Shown: piece by piece, positions 16,166 through 23,660 of the stretch
Position numbering within the stretch: the stretch's first letter is position 1
How the letters are laid out: every line of letters begins with the position of its first letter
Assembly (NCBI GenBank): GCA_964392965.1
Contig: CAYMSA010000017.1
Location: 1-29,096, forward strand
Source: CAYMSA01 sp964392965
Lineage (GTDB): Bacteria; Actinomycetota; Coriobacteriia; Anaerosomatales; Anaerosomataceae
Direction: 5' to 3'
DNA length: 29,096 bases
Notes under the pieces: model-generated
Databases searched by the model: none
What the model was told of the DNA's origin: nothing
What the model saw: only the letters and a program-made list of their open reading frames with translations
Position numbers and translations under genes: made by a program

Positions 16166-17281
16166 TCAGTAGCGTCGGTGCATCCGAAGCGCGAACCCGC
16201 AGGCAAGCTCGTAGCTGATCGTGCCCGCGAGACCGGCGAGTTCATCCAGAGAAACACGCTCGTCGCCCTGCGAGCCCACGAGCACGACCTCGTCACCTTG
16301 CGCCACGTCGACCTGGGGCGGGACCACCACCATCAGCTGATCCATACAGATCCGACCTACCTGTCGGCAACGCTGGCCCCGGATGAGCACCTGCATCGCG
16401 TTCGACAGGACGCGATGCACGCCGTCGGCATAACCGACCGATATGGTGGCGATCGTCGTGGGGCCATCAGCGTGCCAGGTGAATCCGTAGCTCACGCCCT
16501 CTCCCAGGCCGATGCGCTTGACGTACGAGACACGCGACTTGACGCTCATAGCCGGCCTCAGGTCGACCTTTCCCACTGCCGAAGGACAGGGCAGCAGCCC
16601 GTACGTCGCGATACCGCAGCGAATCATGCCCAGATGCGTGTCCGGATGAAGTATTGCCGCCGCGCTGTTGGCGGCGTGCGGGATGAGTGGCCGGATACCC
16701 TCGGTCCGGAGATCCTCGAGTGACCGGGCGAATCGACTCTTCTGTTGCTCGAACTCCCAGTCGCCAGGCTCATCGGCGGTGGCGAAGTGTGTGAAGACGC
16801 CCTCGAAGACGAGTCCGGGGAGACGGATGAGCTCCGTCGCGAACTCGACGGCCGCGTCCGAGCGCACACCGAGACGGTTCATGCCGGTGTCGAGCTTGAG
16901 GTGGAAGGGCACAGAGCGCTCCGCACGCACCGCGGCGCGGCTCAGGACGGCGGCGAACTCGGGCGTGGCGACCGTCGGGATGAGGCCATGCTCGACGATG
17001 AGCGGCACCTCCTCGGCGGGCGGCTCTCCGAGCACGTGAATGGGCTCGGTAACTCCGCCGGAACGCAGGACGAGCGCCTCGTCGACCGTAGCCACACCGA
17101 AGCGATCGGCTCCGCCCGCGCGGGCCGCACGTGCGGCCTCGAGCGCGCCGTGACCGTACCCGTCGGCCTTGACGATCGCCATGAAACGGGTGCCCGGACG
17201 AGTGAGCCCCTTCAGGGCACGCACATTGTGGAGGATCGCATCAGTATCGACTTCTACCCAGGCCGGCGGACGATAAGCCAT
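16166..17281 (-). CDS. alr: Alanine racemase
   Basis: PLP-dependent enzyme that makes D-alanine for peptidoglycan. It has 371 residues, the usual size. The PLP lysine is K38 in the motif VKADGYGHG, and the second catalytic residue is the tyrosine in GEGVSYGFTW. VGRICMDQLMVVVP is the conserved C-terminal block that carries the metal-independent substrate loop. The ATG at 17281 follows the CBS gene stop by 3 bases, so both are in one transcript with nnr and acpS upstream. It looks complete and is the last gene before the ATPase operon. Confidence 0.97.
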   Translation of the reverse strand: MAYRPPAWVEVDTDAILHNVRALKGLTRPGTRFMAIVKADGYGHGALEAARAARAGGADRFGVATVDEALVLRSGGVTEPIHVLGEPPAEEVPLIVEHGLIPTVATPEFAAVLSRAAVRAERSVPFHLKLDTGMNRLGVRSDAAVEFATELIRLPGLVFEGVFTHFATADEPGDWEFEQQKSRFARSLEDLRTEGIRPLIPHAANSAAAILHPDTHLGMIRCGIATYGLLPCPSAVGKVDLRPAMSVKSRVSYVKRIGLGEGVSYGFTWHADGPTTIATISVGYADGVHRVLSNAMQVLIRGQRCRQVGRICMDQLMVVVPPQVDVAQGDEVVLVGSQGDERVSLDELAGLAGTISYELACGFALRMHRRY

Positions 17282-17284
17282 GCG

Positions 17285-17746
17285 CTAGTCCTCGCTGAGA
17301 AGCGAGCGCACGATGTCCGACTTGCTCACGATCCCGACGAGGCGATCCCCGTCGAGGACCGGAAGACGAGAGACGTCCTGCTCGACCATGAGCGTCGCGA
17401 CATCGGTCACGAGGCTCGTCGCCTGGATCGTCACGGGCTTGACGGTCATGACGTCGCCGACGGTCGCCCCGACCGCCTTCTTGAGCTCGGCCTCGAAGCG
17501 GGCGGTCGCACCCGGATACATGATGAATCCATCGAGCAGATGGAGGTATGTCGGGAACTCGACCTTCACGTCCTGCATGATGAGGTCGCCCTCGGTGACG
17601 ATGCCGACCAGCCGGTCGCCCTCCATCACCGGGAGCGCGCCGAAGCCCCGCTCCACCATGATCCGCGCGGCATCCTGCACGGAGAGGTCCGGATGGACCG
17701 TGACCGGATCCGGCGTCATGATGTCGCGTGCGATGAGGTCAGCCAT
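17285..17746 (-). CDS. Two-CBS-domain protein
   Basis: A 153-residue protein made of a tandem CBS pair (about residues 3-58 and 93-151), a module that usually binds adenine nucleotides and reports energy state. The repeated motif ARDIMTPDPVTVHPDLSVQDAA and VGDVMTVKPVTIQATSLVTD shows the duplication, and each ends in a DRLVGIV(T/S) segment. A linker of about 35 residues (60-92) separates them. The ATG at 17746 is preceded by TGGAGG. The frame is open upstream into the nnr gene, but that part is a shadow. No catalytic domain is attached, so the target is unknown. Lying just before alr, it may regulate something in cell-wall metabolism, which is a guess. Confidence 0.93.
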   Translation of the reverse strand: MADLIARDIMTPDPVTVHPDLSVQDAARIMVERGFGALPVMEGDRLVGIVTEGDLIMQDVKVEFPTYLHLLDGFIMYPGATARFEAELKKAVGATVGDVMTVKPVTIQATSLVTDVATLMVEQDVSRLPVLDGDRLVGIVSKSDIVRSLLSED

Positions 17747-17796
17747 TGCGCCTCCATAGTCGTGAGCCCTGCCCGGCAAGCGCCGGCCCGCGTCCC

Positions 17797-17802
17797 ATTC
17801 TA
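17797..17802 (-). promoter_or_regulatory. Possible -10 box for the CBS-alr genes
   Basis: TAGAAT on the minus strand, 50 bases upstream of the CBS gene and directly after the nnr stop. No extended -10 TG and only a poor -35 match, so it is weaker than the other examples. It may provide extra expression of CBS-alr separate from nnr. Confidence 0.35.
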
Positions 17803-19395
17803 CTACCCGGCGGACACCTCGCGAACAGCGTCCGTAAGGAACCCGACGATATCCGTCGAGGCGAAGCACGTCTCGGTGAGGCGGGCCGTCCCGATCTCGG
17901 CAGCCCGACCGTGCAGATACGCGCCGAGAGATGCCGCCGCGACCGGTGTGAGTCCCTGTGCGAGAAGCGCGCCGATCATCCCGGAAAGAACGTCGCCCGA
18001 TCCCGCACGCGCCAGTCCGGCGTTCCCGGTGCAGATGATCGCAGGCCTCGCATCCTCGGCCCGTCCACCCGCCCGGCAACCCGGAGCGACGATCGTGCCC
18101 GGGCCCTTGAGGAGGCACACGGCATCCGCATGCGGTGCCGATGCCGCGAGTGCCGCAGCGGCCGCGAGGCGGTCCGACTGCACCCGGACCACGTTCGTGC
18201 CGAGCAACCGTGCAGCCTCACCCGGATGAGGTGTGAGCACCAGCGGGGCCGTCGTCTCACCTAGCACCTCGAGCTCGCCCGCGAGCACGTTGAGTGCATC
18301 GGCATCGAGGAGCAATGGAACGGACAGTTCGCGGAGCAGGCGCTTCACGAGCGTGCGGACTGCGGGAGCGGTCGTGAGGCCCGGACCGACGACCACGGCA
18401 TCGGCCTCGGCGAGCGCGTCCATGACCGCTGCGGGGTCGGCGAGCGCCCCGTCGGAATCGGCCGCCACCGCCCGCACGATGACGTTCGGCAGCACCACCC
18501 GCACCGCATCGGCGCTAGGCTCCGGCGTCACCACGTACACGTAGCCGGCGCCCATCCGGAGCGCGCCCTGAGCCGCAAGAACCGCGGCTCCTCCGTACGC
18601 GCGTGAGCCCGCCACGATGGCGATGCGGCCACGGGAGCCCTTGTGATCGTCCGGACGCGAGACCGGAAGAAGGGGCCGCATGTCAGCCCGCGTGGGAACG
18701 TCGGCCGTCACATGAACATCCATCACCTCGGCCGGGAGCCCCAGGTCCGCGACGACCACGTCGCCCGCGTGGGAGCGGCCCGGTTCGATGAGGAGTCCCG
18801 GCTTGAGCGCCGAGAACGTCACGGTGACCGTCGCCCGCACCGCCGGGCCCTCCACCACGCCGGTGTCCGAGCAGACGCCCGAGGGGACGTCGGCGGCGAC
18901 GACGGTTGCGCCCGCAATCCGCAACTCCTCGAGCATCGCGATGAGCCGGGCTGCGGCACCCCTCGCCGGGCCACGGAACCCGAATCCGAAGACGGCGTCG
19001 ACGGCCACCGCCACCCCGCCTATAGAATCGCGGGTGCCGGCAGCCGGCGAGCCATCGACCGGCAGGTCACTCGCGACACTCCATGCCACACCCGCTTCCA
19101 GCGCTCGCCGGGCCGCCTCGCGCGCAGGCTCCGGCAACTCCTCGGGAGCGCGTACCGCCACGACACGAACCGCCCGCCCCGCCTCGGTGAGCAGCCTCGC
19201 GGCGACCCAGCCGTCGCCGCCGTTGTTCCCCGGGCCGCACGCCACAAGCACCGGCCCGCCGGGAACACGCGAGGTCACTTCCGACGCCACGGCGGCACCC
19301 GCGCGCTCCATCAGTGCGCCGAGGGTCGCATGCCCGCAGGCGACGGCCTCCGTTTCGGCGGCCCGCATCGCATCTGCCGACAGTGCATGACGCAT
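17803..19395 (-). CDS. nnr: Bifunctional NAD(P)H-hydrate epimerase / ADP-dependent NAD(P)HX dehydratase
   Basis: Repairs hydrated, inactive NADH and NADPH. The N-terminal half (about residues 1-215) is the YjeF-N epimerase, with the motif CGPGNNGGDGWVAARLL and the aspartate-rich VDAVFGFGFRGP. The C-terminal half (about 230-531) is the ribokinase-like dehydratase, with HKGSRGRIAIVAGSRAYGGA, LTPHPGEAARLLG and GNAGLARAGSGDVLSGMIGALLAQG, the last carrying the ADP-binding Gly-rich loop and the catalytic aspartate. The start at 19395 (MRHALSADAMRAAE) has AGGAGG 5 bases upstream; the upstream extension to 19431 lacks one. It lies 77 bases after acpS. Such fusions are common. Confidence 0.96.
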   Translation of the reverse strand: MRHALSADAMRAAETEAVACGHATLGALMERAGAAVASEVTSRVPGGPVLVACGPGNNGGDGWVAARLLTEAGRAVRVVAVRAPEELPEPAREAARRALEAGVAWSVASDLPVDGSPAAGTRDSIGGVAVAVDAVFGFGFRGPARGAAARLIAMLEELRIAGATVVAADVPSGVCSDTGVVEGPAVRATVTVTFSALKPGLLIEPGRSHAGDVVVADLGLPAEVMDVHVTADVPTRADMRPLLPVSRPDDHKGSRGRIAIVAGSRAYGGAAVLAAQGALRMGAGYVYVVTPEPSADAVRVVLPNVIVRAVAADSDGALADPAAVMDALAEADAVVVGPGLTTAPAVRTLVKRLLRELSVPLLLDADALNVLAGELEVLGETTAPLVLTPHPGEAARLLGTNVVRVQSDRLAAAAALAASAPHADAVCLLKGPGTIVAPGCRAGGRAEDARPAIICTGNAGLARAGSGDVLSGMIGALLAQGLTPVAAASLGAYLHGRAAEIGTARLTETCFASTDIVGFLTDAVREVSAG

Positions 19396-19472
19396 GAGGT
19401 CCTCCTCGCACCAGCCGTCACGGTCGAACACCCACCGCCGGGCCTCGAACGAAGACCCGGGACGAAAGACTC

Positions 19473-20006
19473 CTACCCCTCTGCGTTCCCGATATCCTCG
19501 AGAAGCCCTCTCGCCTCCTTGAATGACGCGGCAAGGCGTTGCTGAGGCGTCTCGACCTCGGCGATGCGCGCCGGCCGCATCTCCTCGGTGATCGCCACCG
19601 CCGACGCTACCGCGTTGGAGTGCGTGAACGACAGCGAGAGGTGCATCTCCACGACGCCCAGCTCCTCGGCGACCGCGGCCGCGCGCCCCGTGAGACGTGG
19701 TGCCGGCCGGCCCCGCTCGTCGCGCACGACTTCCACGTCACGGAATCGCACACCCGAGAAGCCGATGCCGAGTGCCTTGAGCACCGCTTCCTTCGCCGCG
19801 AAGCGCATCGCGTAGTGGATCTCCGGCCGGTTGCGGCGGTCACAGTACTCGCGTTCCTGAGGTGAGAAGAGCCTCTCCTTCATCCTCGGCCGACGCGCCA
19901 GCGCATCACGCATACGATCGATCTCGACGATGTCCACGCCGAGGCCGGTGAGCACGGGTCGCCCGTCGCGTCCCGCGGCCTGCAGGCTCTCACTCTCCAC
20001 GGCCAT
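19473..20006 (-). CDS. acpS: Holo-[acyl-carrier-protein] synthase with a C-terminal extension
   Basis: Transfers 4'-phosphopantetheine from CoA to acyl carrier protein in fatty-acid synthesis. Of its 177 residues, about 20-142 are the AcpS core. The Mg-binding aspartate D25 is in GVDIVEI, the second motif is RFAAKEA with E73, and SLSFTHSNAVASAVAI is the terminal strand region. Normal AcpS is about 120-130 residues. This one has an 18-residue leader and about 35 extra residues at the end (MRPARIAEVETPQQRLAAS and following) with no motif I recognise. The ATG at 20006 is 2 bases after the glmS stop, with GTGGAG upstream. It is likely co-transcribed with glmS. Confidence 0.93.
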   Translation of the reverse strand: MAVESESLQAAGRDGRPVLTGLGVDIVEIDRMRDALARRPRMKERLFSPQEREYCDRRNRPEIHYAMRFAAKEAVLKALGIGFSGVRFRDVEVVRDERGRPAPRLTGRAAAVAEELGVVEMHLSLSFTHSNAVASAVAITEEMRPARIAEVETPQQRLAASFKEARGLLEDIGNAEG

Positions 20007-20008
20007 CG

Positions 20009-21835
20009 CTACTCCACCGTCACTGACTTTGCGAGGTTGCGTGGCTGATCGACGTTGCAGCCTCTGATGGCAGCGATGTGATAGGCGAGCAGTTGCATCG
20101 GGATGGTGGCGGGTATCGCAGCGAGGTCCTCGCTGGTGGCGGGGACGTAGAGGACGTGCTCCGCGTGCTGCAGGATGCTCTCGTCGCCCTCGGTCGCCAC
20201 CGCGATGACCCGGGCGCCGCGCGCACGGACCTCCTGGATGTTGCTCACGACCTTCTCATACGTATGTCCTTCGGTGGCGACCACCACGACAGGCACGTCG
20301 GTCGTGATGAGCGCGATCGGCCCGTGTTTCATCTCGCCTGCGGCGTACGCCTCGGCGTGCACGTAGCTGATCTCCTTCAGCTTGAGCGCGCCCTCCATGG
20401 CCACAGGTACGCCGATGCCCCGCCCGAGGAAGAGCGACGATGTGGCGCAGGCGTACTCGGCGGCACATTCGGCGATCAGCGCGTCCGACGCAAGGATACG
20501 CTCGACGACGTCGGGCAGACCGGCGAGCTCGTCCCAGATGGCCCTGATGTCCGAGGCAGTGAGCGTACCTTTGGCCTGGGCGAGCTTGAGTGCGAGTACC
20601 GAGAGGGCGGCTATCTGTGCGGTGAAGGTCTTGGTTGCCGCCACACCGATCTCCGGGCCGGCATGCGTGTAGATGACCCCGTCACTCTCGCGCGTCACTC
20701 GGCTGCCCACGACGTTCGTGATCGCGAACGCCTTCGCGCCTCGCGCACGCGCCTCGCGCACGCCCGCGAGCGTGTCGGCGGTCTCCCCCGACTGCGTGAT
20801 GGCTACGACGAGTGTGCTGTCCCCGACGATGGGATCCGAGTACCGGAACTCGCTGGAGACCTCGACTGACACCGGTATCCGCGCCCACTGCTCGATGAGC
20901 GTCTTCGCCACGATGCCCGCGTGGTAGCTCGTGCCGCACGCGATGATGCAGACCCGGTCGAGGCGGGCGATCTCGGCATCGGGAAGCGTCAGCTCGGACA
21001 GCTGGACGACGCCGGCATCGCTCATCCGGCCCCGCAGCGTGTCGCGCAGGGCCTTGGGCTGCTCGTAGATCTCCTTGAGCATGAACGTCTCGTAGCCGCC
21101 CTTCTCGGCGGCATCGAGATCCCACTCCACGTGCAGCCGCTCGGGCTCATGGCTCTCGCCGTACCGGTCGGACACCCACACACCGTCGACCGTCACGACG
21201 GCGAGGTCGCCGTCCTCGAGCACGAGCACCTCACGCGTGTACTCCAGGACCACAGGGATGTCGCTCGCCACGATGGCCTCACCGTCGCCGACGCCGATGA
21301 TGAGCGGCGAGTCCTGCCTCGTGGCGATGATCGTCTCAGGCTCGTCGGCATGCATGACCGCGAGCGCGTAGCTGCCCTTGAGCCGCGCGGTCACCTGCCT
21401 GACCGCCGCAGCGATATCACCCCGGTAGGCGCCCTCGATGAGGTGCGCCACGACCTCGGTATCGGTCTCCGAGTCGAGAGTATGCCCGCTGGTCTCGAGC
21501 TCGGCACGCAGGTCCGCGTAGTTCTCGATGATGCCGTTATGCACAACGCACACCCGACCCGTGCAGTCGGTGTGCGGATGGGCGTTGCCCTCGGTGGGCT
21601 TCCCGTGGGTCGCCCAGCGCGTGTGCCCGATACCGACGACGCCGGCGAGTGGCTCCTTCGCCAGGGCCTGCTGCAGATTCTGGAGCTTGCCGACCCTGCG
21701 CCTCACCGTCACGCCGCCGTCCCCGGCGATGGCGACGCCCGCCGAGTCATAGCCCCGGTACTCCAGTCGGGCCAGACCCCGCAGCAACACATCAGCGGCC
21801 TCACGTGGACCGCAGTATCCGACGATCCCACACAT
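20009..21835 (-). CDS. glmS: Glutamine-fructose-6-phosphate aminotransferase (isomerizing)
   Basis: First enzyme of UDP-GlcNAc synthesis: fructose-6-P plus glutamine to glucosamine-6-P. The 608 residues match the family. After removal of Met, Cys2 (MCGIVGYCG) is the glutaminase nucleophile. The N-terminal domain includes GHTRWATHGKP, with HNGIIENY further on. Two SIS domains follow (roughly 290-420 and 460-590), with ACGTSYHAG, SQSGETADT and AGEMKHGPIALI. The protein ends NLAKSVTVE, the typical C-terminal tail. The ATG at 21835 is chosen over an earlier in-frame start because Cys2 must follow it and GGGAGGT lies 6 bases upstream. A glmS ribozyme in the leader indicates feedback by GlcN6P. Confidence 0.98.
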   Translation of the reverse strand: MCGIVGYCGPREAADVLLRGLARLEYRGYDSAGVAIAGDGGVTVRRRVGKLQNLQQALAKEPLAGVVGIGHTRWATHGKPTEGNAHPHTDCTGRVCVVHNGIIENYADLRAELETSGHTLDSETDTEVVAHLIEGAYRGDIAAAVRQVTARLKGSYALAVMHADEPETIIATRQDSPLIIGVGDGEAIVASDIPVVLEYTREVLVLEDGDLAVVTVDGVWVSDRYGESHEPERLHVEWDLDAAEKGGYETFMLKEIYEQPKALRDTLRGRMSDAGVVQLSELTLPDAEIARLDRVCIIACGTSYHAGIVAKTLIEQWARIPVSVEVSSEFRYSDPIVGDSTLVVAITQSGETADTLAGVREARARGAKAFAITNVVGSRVTRESDGVIYTHAGPEIGVAATKTFTAQIAALSVLALKLAQAKGTLTASDIRAIWDELAGLPDVVERILASDALIAECAAEYACATSSLFLGRGIGVPVAMEGALKLKEISYVHAEAYAAGEMKHGPIALITTDVPVVVVATEGHTYEKVVSNIQEVRARGARVIAVATEGDESILQHAEHVLYVPATSEDLAAIPATIPMQLLAYHIAAIRGCNVDQPRNLAKSVTVE

Positions 21836-21904
21836 ATGATTACCTCCCGGGTGTGTCCCAAGATACGGGTGACGCGATGCGACACCGCGTGTAGGTGAGC
21901 TGGT

Positions 21905-21926
21905 GCGACTACATGAGTCGCTCATG
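21905..21926 (-). repeat. Two mutually exclusive small hairpins between ribozyme and glmS
   Basis: On the minus strand CATGAG-CGA-CTCATG (21912-21926) can form a 6-bp hairpin. GCGACT-CATGT-AGTCGC (21905-21921) can form another. They share the middle part, so only one can exist at a time. They lie after the ribozyme core and 70-90 bases before the glmS start codon. Function is unknown. Confidence 0.4.
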
Positions 21927-21934
21927 AACCGGTT

Positions 21935-22072
21935 CGCCGACGGTTTGTCCCCGCGATCACTCGCGGGATTTGCCGTTCGGCGTGTCGACCCCGGGCCGCC
22001 GGAGAGCCATCCGCCGAGTCTTTCGATGGGCCCTCACCTCGTCACCTGACGTCTACCGTCAGGCCTGGCGCT
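21935..22072 (-). ncRNA. glmS ribozyme (GlcN6P-activated self-cleaving riboswitch)
   Basis: The leader RNA of glmS matches the glmS ribozyme core in order. Cleavage would lie between A (22072) and the G of AGCGCCAG (22071). A 7-bp P1 hairpin CCTGACG-GTAGA-CGTCAGG follows, then TGACGAGG (22037-22044), ATCGA (22023-22027) and TCGGCGGATGG. The 3' part has P4 (CGCCGAACGG with CCGTCGGCG) enclosing P4.1 (CCCGCGA-GTGA-TCGCGGG, GNRA-like loop). The class is known to cleave its own mRNA when glucosamine-6-phosphate binds, which lowers glmS expression. It lies 100 bases upstream of the glmS start. The match is by eye; a covariance-model scan would settle it. Confidence 0.92.
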
Positions 22073-22146
22073 TGCATCAACTAGGAGACGAAGACACCCC
22101 CTTCCGGGTGCGATACGACACAGGTCACCGCCGTGAAACACGCCAC

Positions 22147-22155
22147 ATTGTAGCA
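22147..22155 (-). promoter_or_regulatory. glmS promoter (extended -10)
   Basis: The minus strand shows TGCTACAAT, an extended -10 with 5/6 match to the hexamer, about 70 bases before the ribozyme cleavage site. The start of transcription would be near 22140, giving a 5' leader of about 305 bases that contains the whole ribozyme. The -35 region is weak. The stretch 22156-22246, up to the end of glmM, shows nothing further. Confidence 0.65.
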
Positions 22156-22246
22156 GAGGCAAGGACCACCGACGGCCCGCCCCACGCGCCTGCGGACAAC
22201 GGTTTCGCAGACGTCATCGAATCGGTACCGCCACCGCACGCAACCG

Positions 22247-23578
22247 CTACCCGAGCTCAGCCTCCACGATACCCGCGACCTCGTCGGCCACCGTGCGCGC
22301 CTTCGTCTCGTCCGCTGCCTCCACCATGACGCGCACGAGGGGCTCGGTGCCCGAGGGCCGGACGAGGATCCGCCCGGTTCCCCGGAGCTCCTCCTCGGCC
22401 GCGTGTACGGCCTGGGCCACCCGCGCGCTCCCGGGCAGGAGGCCCGGCTCCGCCACCCGCACGTTCACGAGGACCTGCGGGTAGCGCTTCACCGACGAGG
22501 CGAGCTCCGAGAGTCGCCGTCCGGATCGCTTCGCCACCGACGCCAGCTGCACCGCGGTCACCAGCCCGTCGCCCGTGCTCGCGTGCTCGAGGAATATGAC
22601 GTGCCCTGACTGCTCTCCGCCGAACATCGCTCCCGAGGCCCGCATCTGATCGAGTACATAGCGGTCCCCCACCCTGGTCCGCACGAGCGCGATACCGTAC
22701 TCCTTGAGGGTCACCTCGAGACCGAGGTTGCTCATGACCGTGGCTACGACCGTCGGTCCGGGCAGCGCATCGCGCTCGAGAAGATCCAGCGCACAGATCG
22801 CCATGATGCGGTCGCCGTCTACCTCGGCACCGTGCTCATCGACCGCGAGGACCCGGTCCGCATCACCGTCGTGGGCTATGCCGAGGTCGAAGCCTCCGGA
22901 CCTCACGAGCTCCTGAAGGGCTGAGAGATCGGTGGATCCGCAGCCCAGGTTGATGTCCATGCCGTTCCAGTCGCCATTGATCACGACCACTTCGGCGCCG
23001 AGGCGCTCGAGTGCCTCCGGTGTGGTGACCGCCGAAGCCCCGTGGCCGCAATCGACTGCGATACGCAGGCCCACAAGGCCCGCAGGCGCCGTCGAGACGA
23101 CGTGCTCCACGTAACGTGTCGCAGCATCGGCCACCAACGTCGCGCTTCCCACCCGTTCACCTGTCGGGCGCTCCCACGTCCGCTCGACGATGAGCGTCTC
23201 CTCGATGTCGTCTTCGACCTCGTCCGGCAGCTTGAAGCCGTCCCGGTCGAAGAGCTTCACGCCGTTGTATGCGGCAGGGTTGTGCGAGGCCGAGATCACG
23301 ACGCCGCCATCGGCTCCGAGCGCCTTCGTCAGGTAAGCGACCGCCGGCGTCGGCACGACACCGGCCCGCAGTGCGTCAGCGCCGGAGGAGCACACGCCGG
23401 CGACCACCGCAGCCTCCAGCATGGCGCCGCTGCGTCTCGTATCCATGCCGATGAGGATCCGGCCCTCTCCCCTGCCGAGGAAGCGGCCGGCCGCCTCACC
23501 GAGCCTGAACGCGAGTTCGGGTGAGAGGTCGCGGTTCGCGACGCCGCGAACGCCGTCCGTGCCGAAGAGTCGTGTCAT
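22247..23578 (-). CDS. glmM: Phosphoglucosamine mutase
   Basis: Converts glucosamine-6-P to glucosamine-1-P, the step after GlmS in UDP-GlcNAc synthesis. The 443 residues have all four family landmarks. The phosphoserine loop ISASHNPAAYNGVK has S98, the Mg loop is DGDADRVLAVDEHG, the sugar loop is FGGEQSGHVIF, and the phosphate-binding loop is VRPSGTEPLVRVMVEA. The ATG at 23578 has GAGGGAG 7 bases upstream. The gene lies between rpsI and glmS, a common Gram-positive order. No promoter is visible between it and rpsI. A perfect 14-bp stem-loop sits just before its ribosome binding site. Confidence 0.97.
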   Translation of the reverse strand: MTRLFGTDGVRGVANRDLSPELAFRLGEAAGRFLGRGEGRILIGMDTRRSGAMLEAAVVAGVCSSGADALRAGVVPTPAVAYLTKALGADGGVVISASHNPAAYNGVKLFDRDGFKLPDEVEDDIEETLIVERTWERPTGERVGSATLVADAATRYVEHVVSTAPAGLVGLRIAVDCGHGASAVTTPEALERLGAEVVVINGDWNGMDINLGCGSTDLSALQELVRSGGFDLGIAHDGDADRVLAVDEHGAEVDGDRIMAICALDLLERDALPGPTVVATVMSNLGLEVTLKEYGIALVRTRVGDRYVLDQMRASGAMFGGEQSGHVIFLEHASTGDGLVTAVQLASVAKRSGRRLSELASSVKRYPQVLVNVRVAEPGLLPGSARVAQAVHAAEEELRGTGRILVRPSGTEPLVRVMVEAADETKARTVADEVAGIVEAELG

Positions 23579-23597
23579 GGAGCGTCTCCCTCATACG

Positions 23598-23630
23598 AAG
23601 CAAGGTCCGCCACCGGGGCGGACCTTGCTT
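23598..23630 (-). terminator. Stem-loop after rpsI (terminator-like, no T-run)
   Basis: Perfect 14-bp inverted repeat AAGCAAGGTCCGCC and GGCGGACCTTGCTT with a 5-base loop, after the rpsI stop on the minus strand. No T-run follows; the tail is CGTATGAG and then the glmM ribosome binding site. It may be a partial terminator, an mRNA processing site or a stabilising end for rplM-rpsI RNA. Confidence 0.6.
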
Positions 23631-23660
23631 GTTCGGTCGGTCGATGACGTCCCGCTGTTC

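Noticed and set aside
17285..18118. 277-codon version of the CBS-domain protein
   Set aside because: The extension lies within the nnr gene; the ATG at 17746 has a ribosome binding site and begins right before the first CBS domain.
19396..19472. Small inverted repeat in the acpS-nnr gap
   Set aside because: A CGGG/CCCG pair near 19440-19460 could form a weak hairpin, but it is too short and interrupted to call.
20009..21925. 638-codon version of GlmS
   Set aside because: The extra 30 residues would bury Cys2, which must be N-terminal for the glutaminase, and the ribosome binding site points to 21835.
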